Below, piece by piece: positions 34,549 through 43,325 of a stretch of DNA of 64,000 bases. Position numbers and translations under genes: made by a program. Below the pieces are notes generated by a model. It ran no database searches, was not told the origin of the DNA, and was given only the letters and a program-made list of their open reading frames with translations. Origin of the DNA: Streptomyces tauricus. Lineage in GTDB: Bacteria > Actinomycetota > Actinomycetes > Streptomycetales > Streptomycetaceae. The first letter of the stretch is position 1, and every line of letters starts with the position of its first letter. The stretch is taken from NCBI RefSeq assembly GCF_014650955.1, contig NZ_BMVY01000001.1:930001-994000 (forward strand), in the 5' to 3' direction.

Positions 34549-36249
34549 TCAGCAACAACCCGCGCCGGGAGCCTCGGTGACGGGGAGCCCGGCCTCGGAG
34601 GGCGTCCCGGCGTCGAGGCGGCAGAAGCACGACGCCTCGATCGGTACGTCGGCCACGGCCGCGGCGGTCTTCAGTTGCTGGGCCACGATCCGCGCCTCCC
34701 CCGTCCTGCCCAGCCGGACGAGGCACTCGTGGAATCCGTGCAGGGCCCAGACGTTGCCGGGGTGGTGCAGCGCGCGCGGAAGTGTGTCGTCGAGTCCCAG
34801 GTCGGCCCGGTAGACCGCTTCCGCCTCGGCGACGCGCCCCTGTTCCAGCAGCAGGGCCCCGTACGCGTGGCGGGTGGGCTGCATCCAGCCCCAGGGCTCG
34901 TCGTAGGGAAGGCCGTCGTCCAGTTCGATCGACCGCTCCAGGGCGGCGAAGGCCGCCTCGTGATTCCCCCTGCGGTACTCCAGTTCGCCGTCGAGCATCG
35001 CCGACGCGACCGCGAGGATGTCGGCGCAGGTGTTGTTGAACAGCATCCGGGTCTCCGGAACCCGGGTGCGCGCCTCCCCGAACAGCGCGCGCTCGGTCTC
35101 GGCTTGGGCGATCCGGCCGGTGGCCGCGTACGCGACCCCGCGGGCGTAGTGGAGCATCGCGGTCGTCACGCAGTACAGCCGCGGGTCGGCGGGCAGCGGC
35201 AGTTCGAGGATGTCGGCCCAGCGGCCGAACCGGATCAGGACGTGGACCCGCATGGCGAGGAAGCCCTCCAGCCAGTCCGCCATGGGCGGGCTCTGCACCC
35301 GCAGCAGGTCCTCCGGGATGGATGCCTCCAGTTGCGCGGCGGTCTCCAGGGCTGTCCTGGACTGTCCGAGGAACATGGCGCCGTAGATCCGGAAGTGGTA
35401 GTTGTGCGACCGGTACAGCGTGTAGAAGTTCATCGCCCCGGACCGTGCGAGGAACTTCTCGTCGGCGGCAATCGCCGCTCCGTTGTCGGCCACCACGCGC
35501 CGGTAGTCGCCGCAGAGCACGTCCAGGTGGGTGGGCATGTGCTGGAGGTGGCCGGCGTCGGGCACCAGATTGCGCAGCAGGTCCGCCGCGGGCAGCGCGG
35601 TCTCGGGGGCCGAGGACATCTCCATCAGGTGGATGTACATGTGCAGGAGCCCCGGGTGCCGTACCCCGGCGTCGGTGGCGATCGCCCGCTCCAGGACCTC
35701 CTTGGCCGTTGCCGCGCGCGAACGGCTGGCGGGCTCGCCCGTGCGCAGGTCCCACAGCTGCCAGGGGGTGAGGTTCATCAGCGCGTCGGCGTAGAGCGTG
35801 GCCACGTCCAGGTCGTCCGGGGCGAGTTCGTACACGGCGCGCATGCTGATCGCGTAGGGCTCGTTCCACACCGAGCAGTCCTCGACGGCCTTCGGCTGCG
35901 GATAGCGGGCGCGCAGGGCGGCGATCAGGGCGCGCTCGACCGGGGTGGCGCCGGCCGCCTTCTCCTGGGCGAGTTCCACGGCGGCGTGCGTGCGGTCGAC
36001 GGTACGGACCAGGTCCTCGCCGTCGAAGAACTCCCAGGGCTTGTTGTAGTTCGGGCCGAGGGCGTAGGCGATGCCCCAGTACGCCATGGCGCAGTCGGGG
36101 TCCGCCGCCGCGGCGGCCTCGAAGCAGGCGACGGCTTCCTCGTGGTGGAAGGCGTACGACCAGACGAGCCCGCGGTCGAACCACAGTTGGGCCTGCGGGG
36201 ACGCCGTGGTCACGGCACGGCCGTGCGTACCGAGGTCGTAGTAGTCCAT
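34549..36249 (-). CDS. TPR protein with His-rich and Cys-rich motifs
   Basis: This 566-residue protein is made of tetratricopeptide-like helices (LWFDRGLVWSYAFHHEEAVA, FEAAAAADPDCAMAYWGIAY, YRRGNHEAAFAALERSIELD). Two features stand out: DAGHLQHMPTHLD with MYIHLMEMS before it, a His/Met cluster, and a Cys-rich C-terminus (EASCFCRLD, final GCC). These look like metal ligands. ATG 36249 is chosen because GGGAG lies seven bases upstream. No transmembrane segment. The proteins of this type are common in actinobacteria and have no established function that I know. Confidence 0.82.
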   Translation of the reverse strand: MDYYDLGTHGRAVTTASPQAQLWFDRGLVWSYAFHHEEAVACFEAAAAADPDCAMAYWGIAYALGPNYNKPWEFFDGEDLVRTVDRTHAAVELAQEKAAGATPVERALIAALRARYPQPKAVEDCSVWNEPYAISMRAVYELAPDDLDVATLYADALMNLTPWQLWDLRTGEPASRSRAATAKEVLERAIATDAGVRHPGLLHMYIHLMEMSSAPETALPAADLLRNLVPDAGHLQHMPTHLDVLCGDYRRVVADNGAAIAADEKFLARSGAMNFYTLYRSHNYHFRIYGAMFLGQSRTALETAAQLEASIPEDLLRVQSPPMADWLEGFLAMRVHVLIRFGRWADILELPLPADPRLYCVTTAMLHYARGVAYAATGRIAQAETERALFGEARTRVPETRMLFNNTCADILAVASAMLDGELEYRRGNHEAAFAALERSIELDDGLPYDEPWGWMQPTRHAYGALLLEQGRVAEAEAVYRADLGLDDTLPRALHHPGNVWALHGFHECLVRLGRTGEARIVAQQLKTAAAVADVPIEASCFCRLDAGTPSEAGLPVTEAPGAGCC

Positions 36250-36353
36250 CCGCAACTCCCGCGCGTACACGGCCGAGGCCCTCGAAGTGTGTTGCTCCGA
36301 GCCTAGAGGTGATGCGCGCGCATTCGTCCCGCTTTCCGGCGAGTGCCGCGGGC

Positions 36354-36387
36354 GGTCCGTCCCCCCTCGTCGTACGGGGGACGGACC
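36354..36387 (-). terminator. Hairpin terminator downstream of the 105-residue protein gene
   Basis: A perfect 12-bp inverted repeat, GGTCCGTCCCCC (36354-36365) and GGGGGACGGACC (36376-36387), encloses a 10-nt loop. It begins 20 bp after the stop at 36407 and precedes the TPR gene on the same strand. Confidence 0.75.
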
Positions 36388-36406
36388 GGAGCCGGACGGT
36401 CCGTCC

Positions 36407-36724
36407 TCAGAACTCGCGGTCGATGCCGGTCACGAAGGCCGGGCCCAGCGGAGCGTCCTTCTCGGGGAAGCCGCTGTCGCGCAGGGCCCGGGAGACCAGC
36501 TGGACCGCCTCGGTCTCGGCGCTGGACTGGTCGGGCGCCTCGACCTCGATCCTGGCGGAGAACATACCGCCCTCCTCGACCGTCAGCAGGCTCAGCTCCT
36601 CGCTCTCCCCCAGGTCCGTGTTCTTCGGGTCCCGGGGGCGGAGCCTGCGCTCGATGTCGGAGCGCGCGGCGTCCTCGACGCCGTTGACGAACGTGCCGGG
36701 GACGGTGATGACGTACGTGGTCAT
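36407..36724 (-). CDS. Hypothetical 105-residue protein
   Basis: This small protein starts MTTYVITVPGTFVNGVE behind AAGGAG, five bases before the ATG. It is mixed alpha/beta with no membrane segment or Cys. The middle reads LGESEELSLLTVEEGGMFSARIEVEAP, an alternating beta pattern, followed by an amphipathic helix. I recognise no family. It has its own hairpin terminator, so it is probably a single-gene transcript divergent from the SpoIIE gene. Confidence 0.75.
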   Translation of the reverse strand: MTTYVITVPGTFVNGVEDAARSDIERRLRPRDPKNTDLGESEELSLLTVEEGGMFSARIEVEAPDQSSAETEAVQLVSRALRDSGFPEKDAPLGPAFVTGIDREF

Positions 36725-37171
36725 GGGACTCCTTACGAGGCTGCGCCGGGTCGTCGAGGGCGGAACAGGCCGTACGGGACAGGTTCGGCGGGTTGTCCTG
36801 AACCCATGTGACCGCTCCCTCGACCGGATCCGCTCCGTGATCTGCTCCGCGAGCTGTTCGATCCGCCTCTCCCGGCTCGTATGTGATCCACGTTCCACGT
36901 TCCCCTCCTTCGGCGGGAAATGCGGGTTGTCCCGCTTGAGGGCGGACAGGGCACCCGACCAGCCTCTTTTTCCCGCACCTCGGGCGTCCCGGCGCCTCGC
37001 GCGGGTGAACCGGGGAACAGCAGTCCCCACCGGACGCCCCCGGTTCGCGTCCACCCCGGTAGCCTCATCGGATTCATACGCGCAGTGCCTCTCCCGGGTG
37101 CAGGCGGGGGGCCTCGTGGCGCATTCTTGCTGTGTCAGCCACCCGGGCGGCGCACGGACGAGGTAGGGCCG
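36725..37171. other. Divergent intergenic region upstream of the TTA-containing SpoIIE gene
   Basis: These 447 bp hold no gene I can support. A frame runs on from the SpoIIE gene to 36920 but has no family similarity. The promoters of both flanking genes must lie here; I could not fix a -10/-35 pair. Confidence 0.45.
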
Positions 37172-39730
37172 ATGACTGGGAGAGCCGAGCACGGGACGCG
37201 GACCCCCGGACGCCTGGACCCGCTGCTCACCGGGATCACCACGGAGGCGATCAGCGCGGCCGGCGGCTTCGCGGGCGGGGTGTACCTGCGCTCCGGCACG
37301 CCGGGGCTGCTCCGGCTGGCCGTGCTCTCCGGGCTGCCAGGACCGCTGTTCCGCCCCTGGTGGCGGCTGCACGTGGACCGCAGGTTCCCCGTCGCGGACG
37401 CCTTCCGGCTGGGTGTCCAGGTGGTGCTCCCGGACGCGACAGAAACGATGCGCCGCTACCCCCAGTTCGCGGCCGGCCTGCCGTTCCAGTTCGGCTCCCT
37501 GTACGTGCCGGTCGTGGGCGGGTCGACGACGTACGGCGTACTGACCATTCTGCGGCCCTCGGCGTCGGACGCCACCGAGGTCCTGCCCGACCGCGACCGC
37601 ATGGCACAGCTGGCCGAGGACCTGGGACAAGCCCTGTGGAAGCTGGAGCAGGACGGCGAGCCGGACATCGCCTGGGACGGTGAACCGCTCTGTGTACGGC
37701 CACCGGCCACGCAGCCGCCCGCCGGACGCATCGGACGGTTCACCTGGGATCCGGCGACCGACGTCGTGACCGCGGACGGCCGCCTGCACGCCCTGCTCGG
37801 CGTGGCACCGGGCAGATCCACGGACACCCCGCAGGCCCTCGCGGACGCCGTGGCCGCCGCCGACTCCCATCAGATCCTGACCGCCTTACGGGAGACCGCC
37901 GCGGGAAGACCGCCACCCCTGCCCCTGCCGGTGCACGCGCCCGACGGCAGCCTGCGGCTGCTGGAACTGTGGACCCCGCAGGACATGGCCGTGACGCCCG
38001 GGCCGTGTACGGTCCGGGGTCTCGTCCTCGACCCGGACATCGCGTCGGCGGCGGACGGAGCGGCCGATCTGCTCCCCGAGGGCGTCTTCTGCCTCGACCG
38101 GCTGGGGCTCATCGTCTACGCGAACGAGCAGGCCGCCCGGCTCCTGGGCCGCCCGCGGACGCGGCTGCTGGGCCGTCCCCTGGGCGAGGAGGTGCCGTGG
38201 CTGGAGCGCTCCGCCTACGAGGACCATCTGCGCGAGGCCCTGCTGTCCCTGGAACCGGTGCACTTCCACGTCGTACGCCCCCTGCGGTTCACCGAGGACC
38301 CTCCCCCGGAGTTCCACGGGGGCGGTGACTGGCTGGCGGTCTCCGTGTATCCCGGGCCCGACATCCTGACCTGCACCATCGTGCCCGCCAACCGGGTGGC
38401 CGACCCGGCTCCCGAACTCGTACCACCGGCCGAGGGGCCCTCGGCGGACGGTGTGCCCCCGCTCGACGGGGCGGCTGCCAAGGTCACCCCCATGGCGCCG
38501 CTGTACCGGCCGATCGTCCTCGCGATCGCGCTGACCGAGGCGGTCACCGCGCGCCAGGTGTCCGCGGTCGTCATGCAGGAGCTGCTGCCGGCCTTCGGGG
38601 GCGGCCGGCTCGCCATCTACCTGCTCCAGGACCGGCACCTCTACCTGGCCTGGGAGTCGGGCTTCCCCCAGGGATTCCTCGCGCCGTTCGAAGGCGTCGG
38701 CCTCGACGCGCGGCTGCCGGGAGTGGAGACCCTCACCAGTGGCCGCCCGCTCTTCTTCGAGTCGATGCAGCAGCTCGCGACCGCCTACCCGGGCGTCCCC
38801 CTCGACGCGACCGAGGGCTCCCGCGCCTTTCTGCCCCTGATCGCCTCCGGGCGTCCGGTCGGCTCCTGCATCCTCGGCTTCGACCGCCCCCGGGGCTTCA
38901 GCACCGAGGAGCGCACGGTGCTCACGGCCCTCGCCGGGCTGATCGCGCACGCCATGGAGAAGGCCCAGCGCTACGACACCGAGGCCGCCCTCGCCCGCGG
39001 ACTCCAGCAGGCGCTCCTCCCCCGGCGGCTCTCCGCCCATCCGCGGGTGGAGACCGTCGGACGCTATCTGCCGGGCACGCAGGGGATGGACGTGGGAGGG
39101 GACTGGTACGACGTCGTCGAGTCGGGCGACGGGCTCGCGCTGGTCATCGGCGACGTCCAGGGGCACGGCGTCCAGGCCGCCGCCACGATGGGTCAACTGC
39201 GCAGTGCCGTACGGGCCTTCGCGCTCGGCGACCGGCCGCCGGACGAGGTCATGAGCGGCACCAACCATCTTCTGATCGACCTCGACCCCGGTCTGTTCGC
39301 CAGTTGCTGCTACATCCGGCTGGACCCGCTCACCGGTCTCGCCAAGGTGGCCCGGGCCGGCCATCCGCCGCCGATCCTCCGCCTCCCGGACGGCCGCACG
39401 CATGTCCTGGAGATCCCCGGCGGTGTCGTCCTAGGGGTGGATCCGCACGCCCACTATCCGGTGACGGAGCTGCAGCTGGACCCCGGCGCCATCCTCGCGC
39501 TGTACACGGACGGCCTGGTGGAGACGCCCGGCGTCGACATCGACGAGGGCATCACCGCGCTGCGCGTCGCCCTGGCCCGGGCGGGTTCCCCCGCCGGTCG
39601 CCCCGGGGGCCGGTCGCTCGCGGGGGTCGCCGACCGGCTCACCGCCAAGGCCCGGCATGTGGCCGACCGCCCGGACGACATTGCCCTCCTCCTCGCCACC
39701 CGCCGCCCACAGCCCGACCGCGACCGCTGA
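37172..39730 (+). CDS. GAF/PAS-SpoIIE protein phosphatase with a TTA codon
   Basis: This 852-residue protein starts at ATG 37172 (AGGTAGGG upstream). Domains: GAF (about 10-160), two PAS-like domains (190-300 and 310-410), GAF (455-600) and SpoIIE PP2C (615-840: GMDVGGDWYDVVE, VIGDVQGHG, RAGHPPPILR, LYTDGLVET, RPDDIALLLATR). Unlike the 990-residue paralogue it has no C-terminal ATPase. The codon at 37886-37888 is TTA, Leu 239, the only in-frame TTA I found in the window; in Streptomyces TTA is read by the developmental tRNA bldA. That places this regulator under likely bldA control. Target unknown. Confidence 0.92.
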   Translation: MTGRAEHGTRTPGRLDPLLTGITTEAISAAGGFAGGVYLRSGTPGLLRLAVLSGLPGPLFRPWWRLHVDRRFPVADAFRLGVQVVLPDATETMRRYPQFAAGLPFQFGSLYVPVVGGSTTYGVLTILRPSASDATEVLPDRDRMAQLAEDLGQALWKLEQDGEPDIAWDGEPLCVRPPATQPPAGRIGRFTWDPATDVVTADGRLHALLGVAPGRSTDTPQALADAVAAADSHQILTALRETAAGRPPPLPLPVHAPDGSLRLLELWTPQDMAVTPGPCTVRGLVLDPDIASAADGAADLLPEGVFCLDRLGLIVYANEQAARLLGRPRTRLLGRPLGEEVPWLERSAYEDHLREALLSLEPVHFHVVRPLRFTEDPPPEFHGGGDWLAVSVYPGPDILTCTIVPANRVADPAPELVPPAEGPSADGVPPLDGAAAKVTPMAPLYRPIVLAIALTEAVTARQVSAVVMQELLPAFGGGRLAIYLLQDRHLYLAWESGFPQGFLAPFEGVGLDARLPGVETLTSGRPLFFESMQQLATAYPGVPLDATEGSRAFLPLIASGRPVGSCILGFDRPRGFSTEERTVLTALAGLIAHAMEKAQRYDTEAALARGLQQALLPRRLSAHPRVETVGRYLPGTQGMDVGGDWYDVVESGDGLALVIGDVQGHGVQAAATMGQLRSAVRAFALGDRPPDEVMSGTNHLLIDLDPGLFASCCYIRLDPLTGLAKVARAGHPPPILRLPDGRTHVLEIPGGVVLGVDPHAHYPVTELQLDPGAILALYTDGLVETPGVDIDEGITALRVALARAGSPAGRPGGRSLAGVADRLTAKARHVADRPDDIALLLATRRPQPDRDR

Positions 39731-39747
39731 GCAGCCGACCACTGCAC

Positions 39748-39765
39748 CGGGACCGACCGGTCCCG
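39748..39765. terminator. Short hairpin terminator after the SpoIIE gene
   Basis: CGGGACC-GACC-GGTCCCG forms a 7-bp stem with a 4-nt loop, 17 bp beyond the SpoIIE stop. The convergent DUF2071 gene ends at 39822, so it may serve both. Confidence 0.55.
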
Positions 39766-39821
39766 CACGTGTCCCATACGGGCCTCGTACCGGTCTCGTA
39801 CGGGCCTGAGCGGGGTCGTTC

Positions 39822-40592
39822 TCACCGGCGCGGAGGGCCTGTCGTGGCGCGGCCGAGGCGTACGGGGACTCCCGGCGAGTACAGCACGCTCACCGGGTCT
39901 CCCGTCGGCGCGGGCAGACCGGCCGAGCTGATGAGGTTCTCCTCGCACTCGACCAGCGTCGCGCGGTGCAGCGGCCAGCGCGGATGGTCGTTCGGCAGGA
40001 ATCCGGCGTCGCCGAAGAACGGGTTGTGCATGCCCCACCGGGCGGTCAGGAAGTGTTCGAGGTGGGTCGGCTGCGCTATGCGCTCCCCCGGCCTGACGAC
40101 GAGACGGCTGTACGCGCCCCGCGGGCCCGGCAGGCGCCGCGCGCTGGTGTAACCGACCGTGTCCTCGCCGGTCCGCACGGACATCCGGGACCACACGTAC
40201 GGCAGGCGGAACCCGAGGCGGCCCATGAGCACCGGTACGAGCCGGGACGCGTCCATCGACCGGAAGACCACGCCGCGCCGCCCGTACCCGTCGACCGAGT
40301 ACAGCCGCACATTGGTCTCCGGGAAGGAGCCGAAGTAGGGCACGCCGGGCAGCCGCAGCCAGCCCACCCGGTGCATCCGGAAGGCGACCAGACCGACGTA
40401 GGTGACGCCGTCCAGGGTGTCGGGGGCGGTTCCGGCCGGCAGCAGTCCTTCGACGGCCGCCGGATCCACGGCCCAGTGCACGAAGGTCAGGTCCAGCCAC
40501 CGCTGGGTGAGCAGCGGACGGCGGAGGACGACCGGGGCGTCGGGCGTGATGGGTTCCGGCACGGACGAGATGATCGACACGGGCGCCAGCAT
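39822..40592 (-). CDS. DUF2071 (YqjF-like) family protein
   Basis: This 256-residue protein shows the DUF2071 pattern: LTQRWLDLTFVHWAVDPAAVEGLLPAG, VAFRMHRVGWLRLPGVPYFGSFPETNVRLY, GRRGVVFRSMDASRLVPV and HFLTARWGMHNP. Function is unknown; the fold resembles acetoacetate decarboxylase-like barrels. No ribosome binding site is clear before ATG 40592. A weak TACGGC seven bases upstream would allow leaderless translation. It converges on the SpoIIE gene. Confidence 0.87.
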   Translation of the reverse strand: MLAPVSIISSVPEPITPDAPVVLRRPLLTQRWLDLTFVHWAVDPAAVEGLLPAGTAPDTLDGVTYVGLVAFRMHRVGWLRLPGVPYFGSFPETNVRLYSVDGYGRRGVVFRSMDASRLVPVLMGRLGFRLPYVWSRMSVRTGEDTVGYTSARRLPGPRGAYSRLVVRPGERIAQPTHLEHFLTARWGMHNPFFGDAGFLPNDHPRWPLHRATLVECEENLISSAGLPAPTGDPVSVLYSPGVPVRLGRATTGPPRR

Positions 40593-40713
40593 CGCAGGGC
40601 CGTACCCCGGACATGGCGAGAACCCGTGCCGTGTGACGTGTCTGGCACAGGTGGGCGCCGGGCGTGCGGCGCCGGACGGTCGGTTGCGGGCTGTCGATGC
40701 CGGGCAGTCGGCG

Positions 40714-41145
40714 TCAGACGTCCGTGGGCAGGCCGCTCACCTCGGCGATGCCGCGCAGTTCCTCGTCCTGACGCTGGCGCTCACCGATGAAGTCGGCGAT
40801 CTCCTGGCACCGGGCGGGATCGGCGGCGGTACCCGAGTCGGTCACGACCCTGACGGGGCCGCCCTGCTCGGTCTCGATCTCGACGATCTGGTTGTCCATG
40901 CGCCCGGTGACGGCGACCGCGACGACGAGGGAGGCCTCGTCGCGGACCTCCTGCGAGACCTTGGAACCCTCCTCGCCGTCGAGGCTCAGCTCGATCGGTC
41001 CAGCACGCTGCTCCTGCATCGCTTCGAGCACGGGTTCGACCATGCGGAGCAGCATGGCGTAGTCGGTCGGGTTCATACGGACACGCAGCAGATCCAGATA
41101 CAGGTCCACGGGGCGGCTTTCCGGCGGGAACTCTGATTCAGTCAT
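40714..41145 (-). CDS. Hypothetical 143-residue acidic protein
   Basis: This protein starts MTESEFPPESRPVDLYLDLL and is acidic, with helices (NPTDYAMLLRMVEPVLEAMQ; EIADFIGERQRQDEELRGIA) around a central beta section (LVVAVAVTGRMDNQIVEIE). It has no signal peptide or membrane segment. GAAGTCGAG precedes ATG 41145, a weak ribosome binding site. The downstream gene on this strand is DUF2071, 121 bp away. I recognise no family. Confidence 0.72.
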   Translation of the reverse strand: MTESEFPPESRPVDLYLDLLRVRMNPTDYAMLLRMVEPVLEAMQEQRAGPIELSLDGEEGSKVSQEVRDEASLVVAVAVTGRMDNQIVEIETEQGGPVRVVTDSGTAADPARCQEIADFIGERQRQDEELRGIAEVSGLPTDV

Positions 41146-41270
41146 GGGACTCGACTTCCCCGATGTGGGCAATGTGATCGCATCTGCGTCCAGAATGGTG
41201 GATCTCATCGCGCACCGCCGCCCGAAGCACCCCGCACCCGCACTGACGTGCGATAACACGTACGTACGAG

Positions 41271-42803
41271 CTATACGCCTCGGCGGATCCTGGCGGCCTT
41301 GCGGGCCTCCGCCGTCTGGCGCGCCTCGGCCGTCCTGCGGGACTCCCCGCCGGCCCGGCCCGGGCGGGTGCCCATGCCCCGGAAGGGGGCGCCGCCGCGC
41401 GGGGGGCGCTCCGCGGTCTGCCCGCTCCCGGCGACGGGGACACCGGAGGGCCGCTGCGCGCCGGTGATCCGGCTCAGCTCGGCCTCGCCGGAGCGGACCT
41501 GGGTGACCTGCGGCCTGATGCGGGCGTCGGACATCAGCCGGGTCATGTCGCGGCGCTGGTTGGGCATGACGAGCGTGACGACACTGCCGGACTCGCCCGC
41601 GCGGGCCGTACGGCCGCCGCGGTGCAGGTAGTCCTTGTGGTCGCCGGGCGGGTCGACGTTGACGACGAGGTCGAGGTCGTCGACGTGGATCCCCCGGGCC
41701 GCGACGTTGGTCGCCACCAGCACGGTCACCGCGCCGCTCTTGAACTGGGCCAGGGTGCGGTTGCGCTGCGGCTGCGACTTGCCGCCGTGCAGGGCCGCGG
41801 CCTTCACACCGCTGCCGAGCAGGTGCTTGGTGAACTGGTCGACGGCGTGCTTGGTGTCGAGGAACATCAGCACGCGCCCGTCGCGGGCGGCGATCTCCGT
41901 GGCGGTGGCGTACTTGTCGGCGCCGTGCACGTACAGCACGTGGTGCTCCATCGTGGTGACGGCACCGGCCGACGGGTCGACGGAGTGGACCACCGGGTCG
42001 TGGAGGTAGCCGCGGACCAGGAGGTCGATGTTGCGGTCCAGGGTGGCCGAGAACAGCATCCGCTGGCCATCGGGCTTCACCAGGTCGAGGAGCGCGGTGA
42101 CCTGCGGCATGAAGCCCATGTCCGCCATCTGGTCCGCCTCGTCCAGGACTGTGATGCCGACCCGGTCCAGCCGGCAGTCCTTGCGCTCGACCAGGTCCAT
42201 GAGGCGGCCCGGGGTCGCGACGACGACCTCGGCGCCGGACCGCAGCGCACCGGCCTGCCGGCCGATCGACATACCGCCGACCACGGTGGCCGTCCGCAGC
42301 TTCAGGGAGCGGGCGTACGGCGTGAGCGCGTCGGTGACCTGCTGGGCCAGCTCGCGGGTGGGGACGAGGACGAGCGCCAGCGGCTTCTTCGGCTCGGCAC
42401 GGCGTCCGGCCGTGCGGGCCAGGAGCGCCAGGCCGAAGGCGAGCGTCTTGCCCGAGCCGGTGCGGCCACGGCCCAGGACATCGCGGCCCGCGAGGGAGTT
42501 GGGCAGTGTGGCGGCCTGGATCGGGAAGGGCTCCTCCACGCCGAGGCCGGTGAGCGTCTCCAGCAGCTCGGCGGGCAGGCCCAGTTCACCGAAGGTCGCT
42601 ACGGCGGGGAGGGCCGGGGTGAGGGTGGCCGGCGGTGCGAACTCGCCCTGGAGCGGCGCGGGCCGCCGTCCGCCGCCGCCTGAGCGGCCGACGGGGCGTC
42701 CCTGGCTCTGCGAGCGGGACCGGCCGCCGCGGTCGGAGCCGCCGAAGCCGTCCTTGCGGTTGTTGTTTGAGAAACGATCATTCGTACGAGCTGAGCGGTT
42801 CAT
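41271..42803 (-). CDS. DEAD-box ATP-dependent RNA helicase
   Basis: This 510-residue protein has a Gly/Arg/Asn-rich N-terminus (FSNNNRKDGFGGSDRGGRSR), a full DEAD-box core and a basic Arg-rich tail. Motifs: PFPIQ (Q motif), GRTGSGKT near 112, PTRELA, TPGRLMDL, DEAD near 218, SAT, and HRGGRTARAGESG. GAGGAAGG precedes ATG 42803. It lies 318 bp downstream of a cold-shock gene on the same strand, behind that gene's terminator. RhlE/CsdA-type helicases unwind structured RNA in the cold; the neighbour supports that role. Confidence 0.94.
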   Translation of the reverse strand: MNRSARTNDRFSNNNRKDGFGGSDRGGRSRSQSQGRPVGRSGGGGRRPAPLQGEFAPPATLTPALPAVATFGELGLPAELLETLTGLGVEEPFPIQAATLPNSLAGRDVLGRGRTGSGKTLAFGLALLARTAGRRAEPKKPLALVLVPTRELAQQVTDALTPYARSLKLRTATVVGGMSIGRQAGALRSGAEVVVATPGRLMDLVERKDCRLDRVGITVLDEADQMADMGFMPQVTALLDLVKPDGQRMLFSATLDRNIDLLVRGYLHDPVVHSVDPSAGAVTTMEHHVLYVHGADKYATATEIAARDGRVLMFLDTKHAVDQFTKHLLGSGVKAAALHGGKSQPQRNRTLAQFKSGAVTVLVATNVAARGIHVDDLDLVVNVDPPGDHKDYLHRGGRTARAGESGSVVTLVMPNQRRDMTRLMSDARIRPQVTQVRSGEAELSRITGAQRPSGVPVAGSGQTAERPPRGGAPFRGMGTRPGRAGGESRRTAEARQTAEARKAARIRRGV

Positions 42804-43121
42804 GAAGAACCTTCCTCGATATGGCACGTATCGAGGAATTCTCGGCATGTACGAGCCGAACGAATTGCAAGAACGAGCCGGATACAAAGACAAAAACAGG
42901 CCTGCCCGGCCGACTCGGCACACCGGAGAAGCGGTGTCGGGCGGCGGGAATTCCCGGAGTGGAAACCGGGGTGGATCGAAGAGCCGGATCGGGGTCGTGG
43001 AGTACACGGGGACCGGACCGGCCGTCGGTGGGCCCGCGGGACGGTCCCGAGGCCTTTGAAAAAGCAACAAGCTGGGGCCCCACCGCGAAGTGGGACCCCA
43101 GCTGCCGTGCGCGCTACAGCA
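42804..43121. other. Region between the cold-shock and helicase genes, likely helicase leader
   Basis: No gene is supported. It includes the cold-shock terminator at 43070-43103 and then about 260 bp that probably hold the helicase promoter and a long 5' leader. The helicase frame is open through it but without family similarity. Confidence 0.5.
43070..43103 (-). terminator. Intrinsic terminator of the cold-shock gene
   Basis: Arms 43070-43083 and 43090-43103 pair at 13 of 14 positions around the loop CGCGAA. On the minus strand the stem is followed by TTGTTGCTTTTTC. It begins 18 bp after the cold-shock stop. Confidence 0.85.
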
Positions 43122-43325
43122 TCAGGCAGGAGTGATGTTCTCCGCCTGCGGGCCCTTCTGGCCCTGCGTGACGTCGAAGGTCACCTTCTGGCCCTCCTGG
43201 AGCTCACGGAAGCCCTGGGTGGCGATGTTCGAGTAGTGGGCGAAGACGTCCGGGCCGCCGCCGTCCTGCTCGATGAAGCCGAAGCCCTTTTCCGAGTTGA
43301 ACCACTTCACGGTTCCAGTAGCCAT
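43122..43325 (-). CDS. Cold-shock protein (CspA family)
   Basis: This 67-residue protein is a complete cold-shock domain: [20 protein letters not shown] with RNP1 KGFGFI, DVFAHYS (RNP2 region, VFAHY), and [27 protein letters not shown] precedes ATG 43325. It binds single-stranded RNA/DNA as a chaperone. It has its own terminator and precedes a DEAD-box helicase, a pairing that fits cold adaptation. The 338-bp divergent region upstream could contain a long 5' leader typical of csp genes. Confidence 0.96.
   Translation of the reverse strand: MATGTVKWFNSEKGFGFIEQDGGGPDVFAHYSNIATQGFRELQEGQKVTFDVTQGQKGPQAENITPA

Noticed and set aside
36920..37171. N-terminal extension of the 852-residue SpoIIE protein
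   Set aside because: No similarity and no ribosome binding site; ATG 37172 has AGGTAGGG upstream.
42804..43070. Helicase N-terminal extension
   Set aside because: The frame is open but lacks family similarity, and ATG 42803 has GAGGAAGG.
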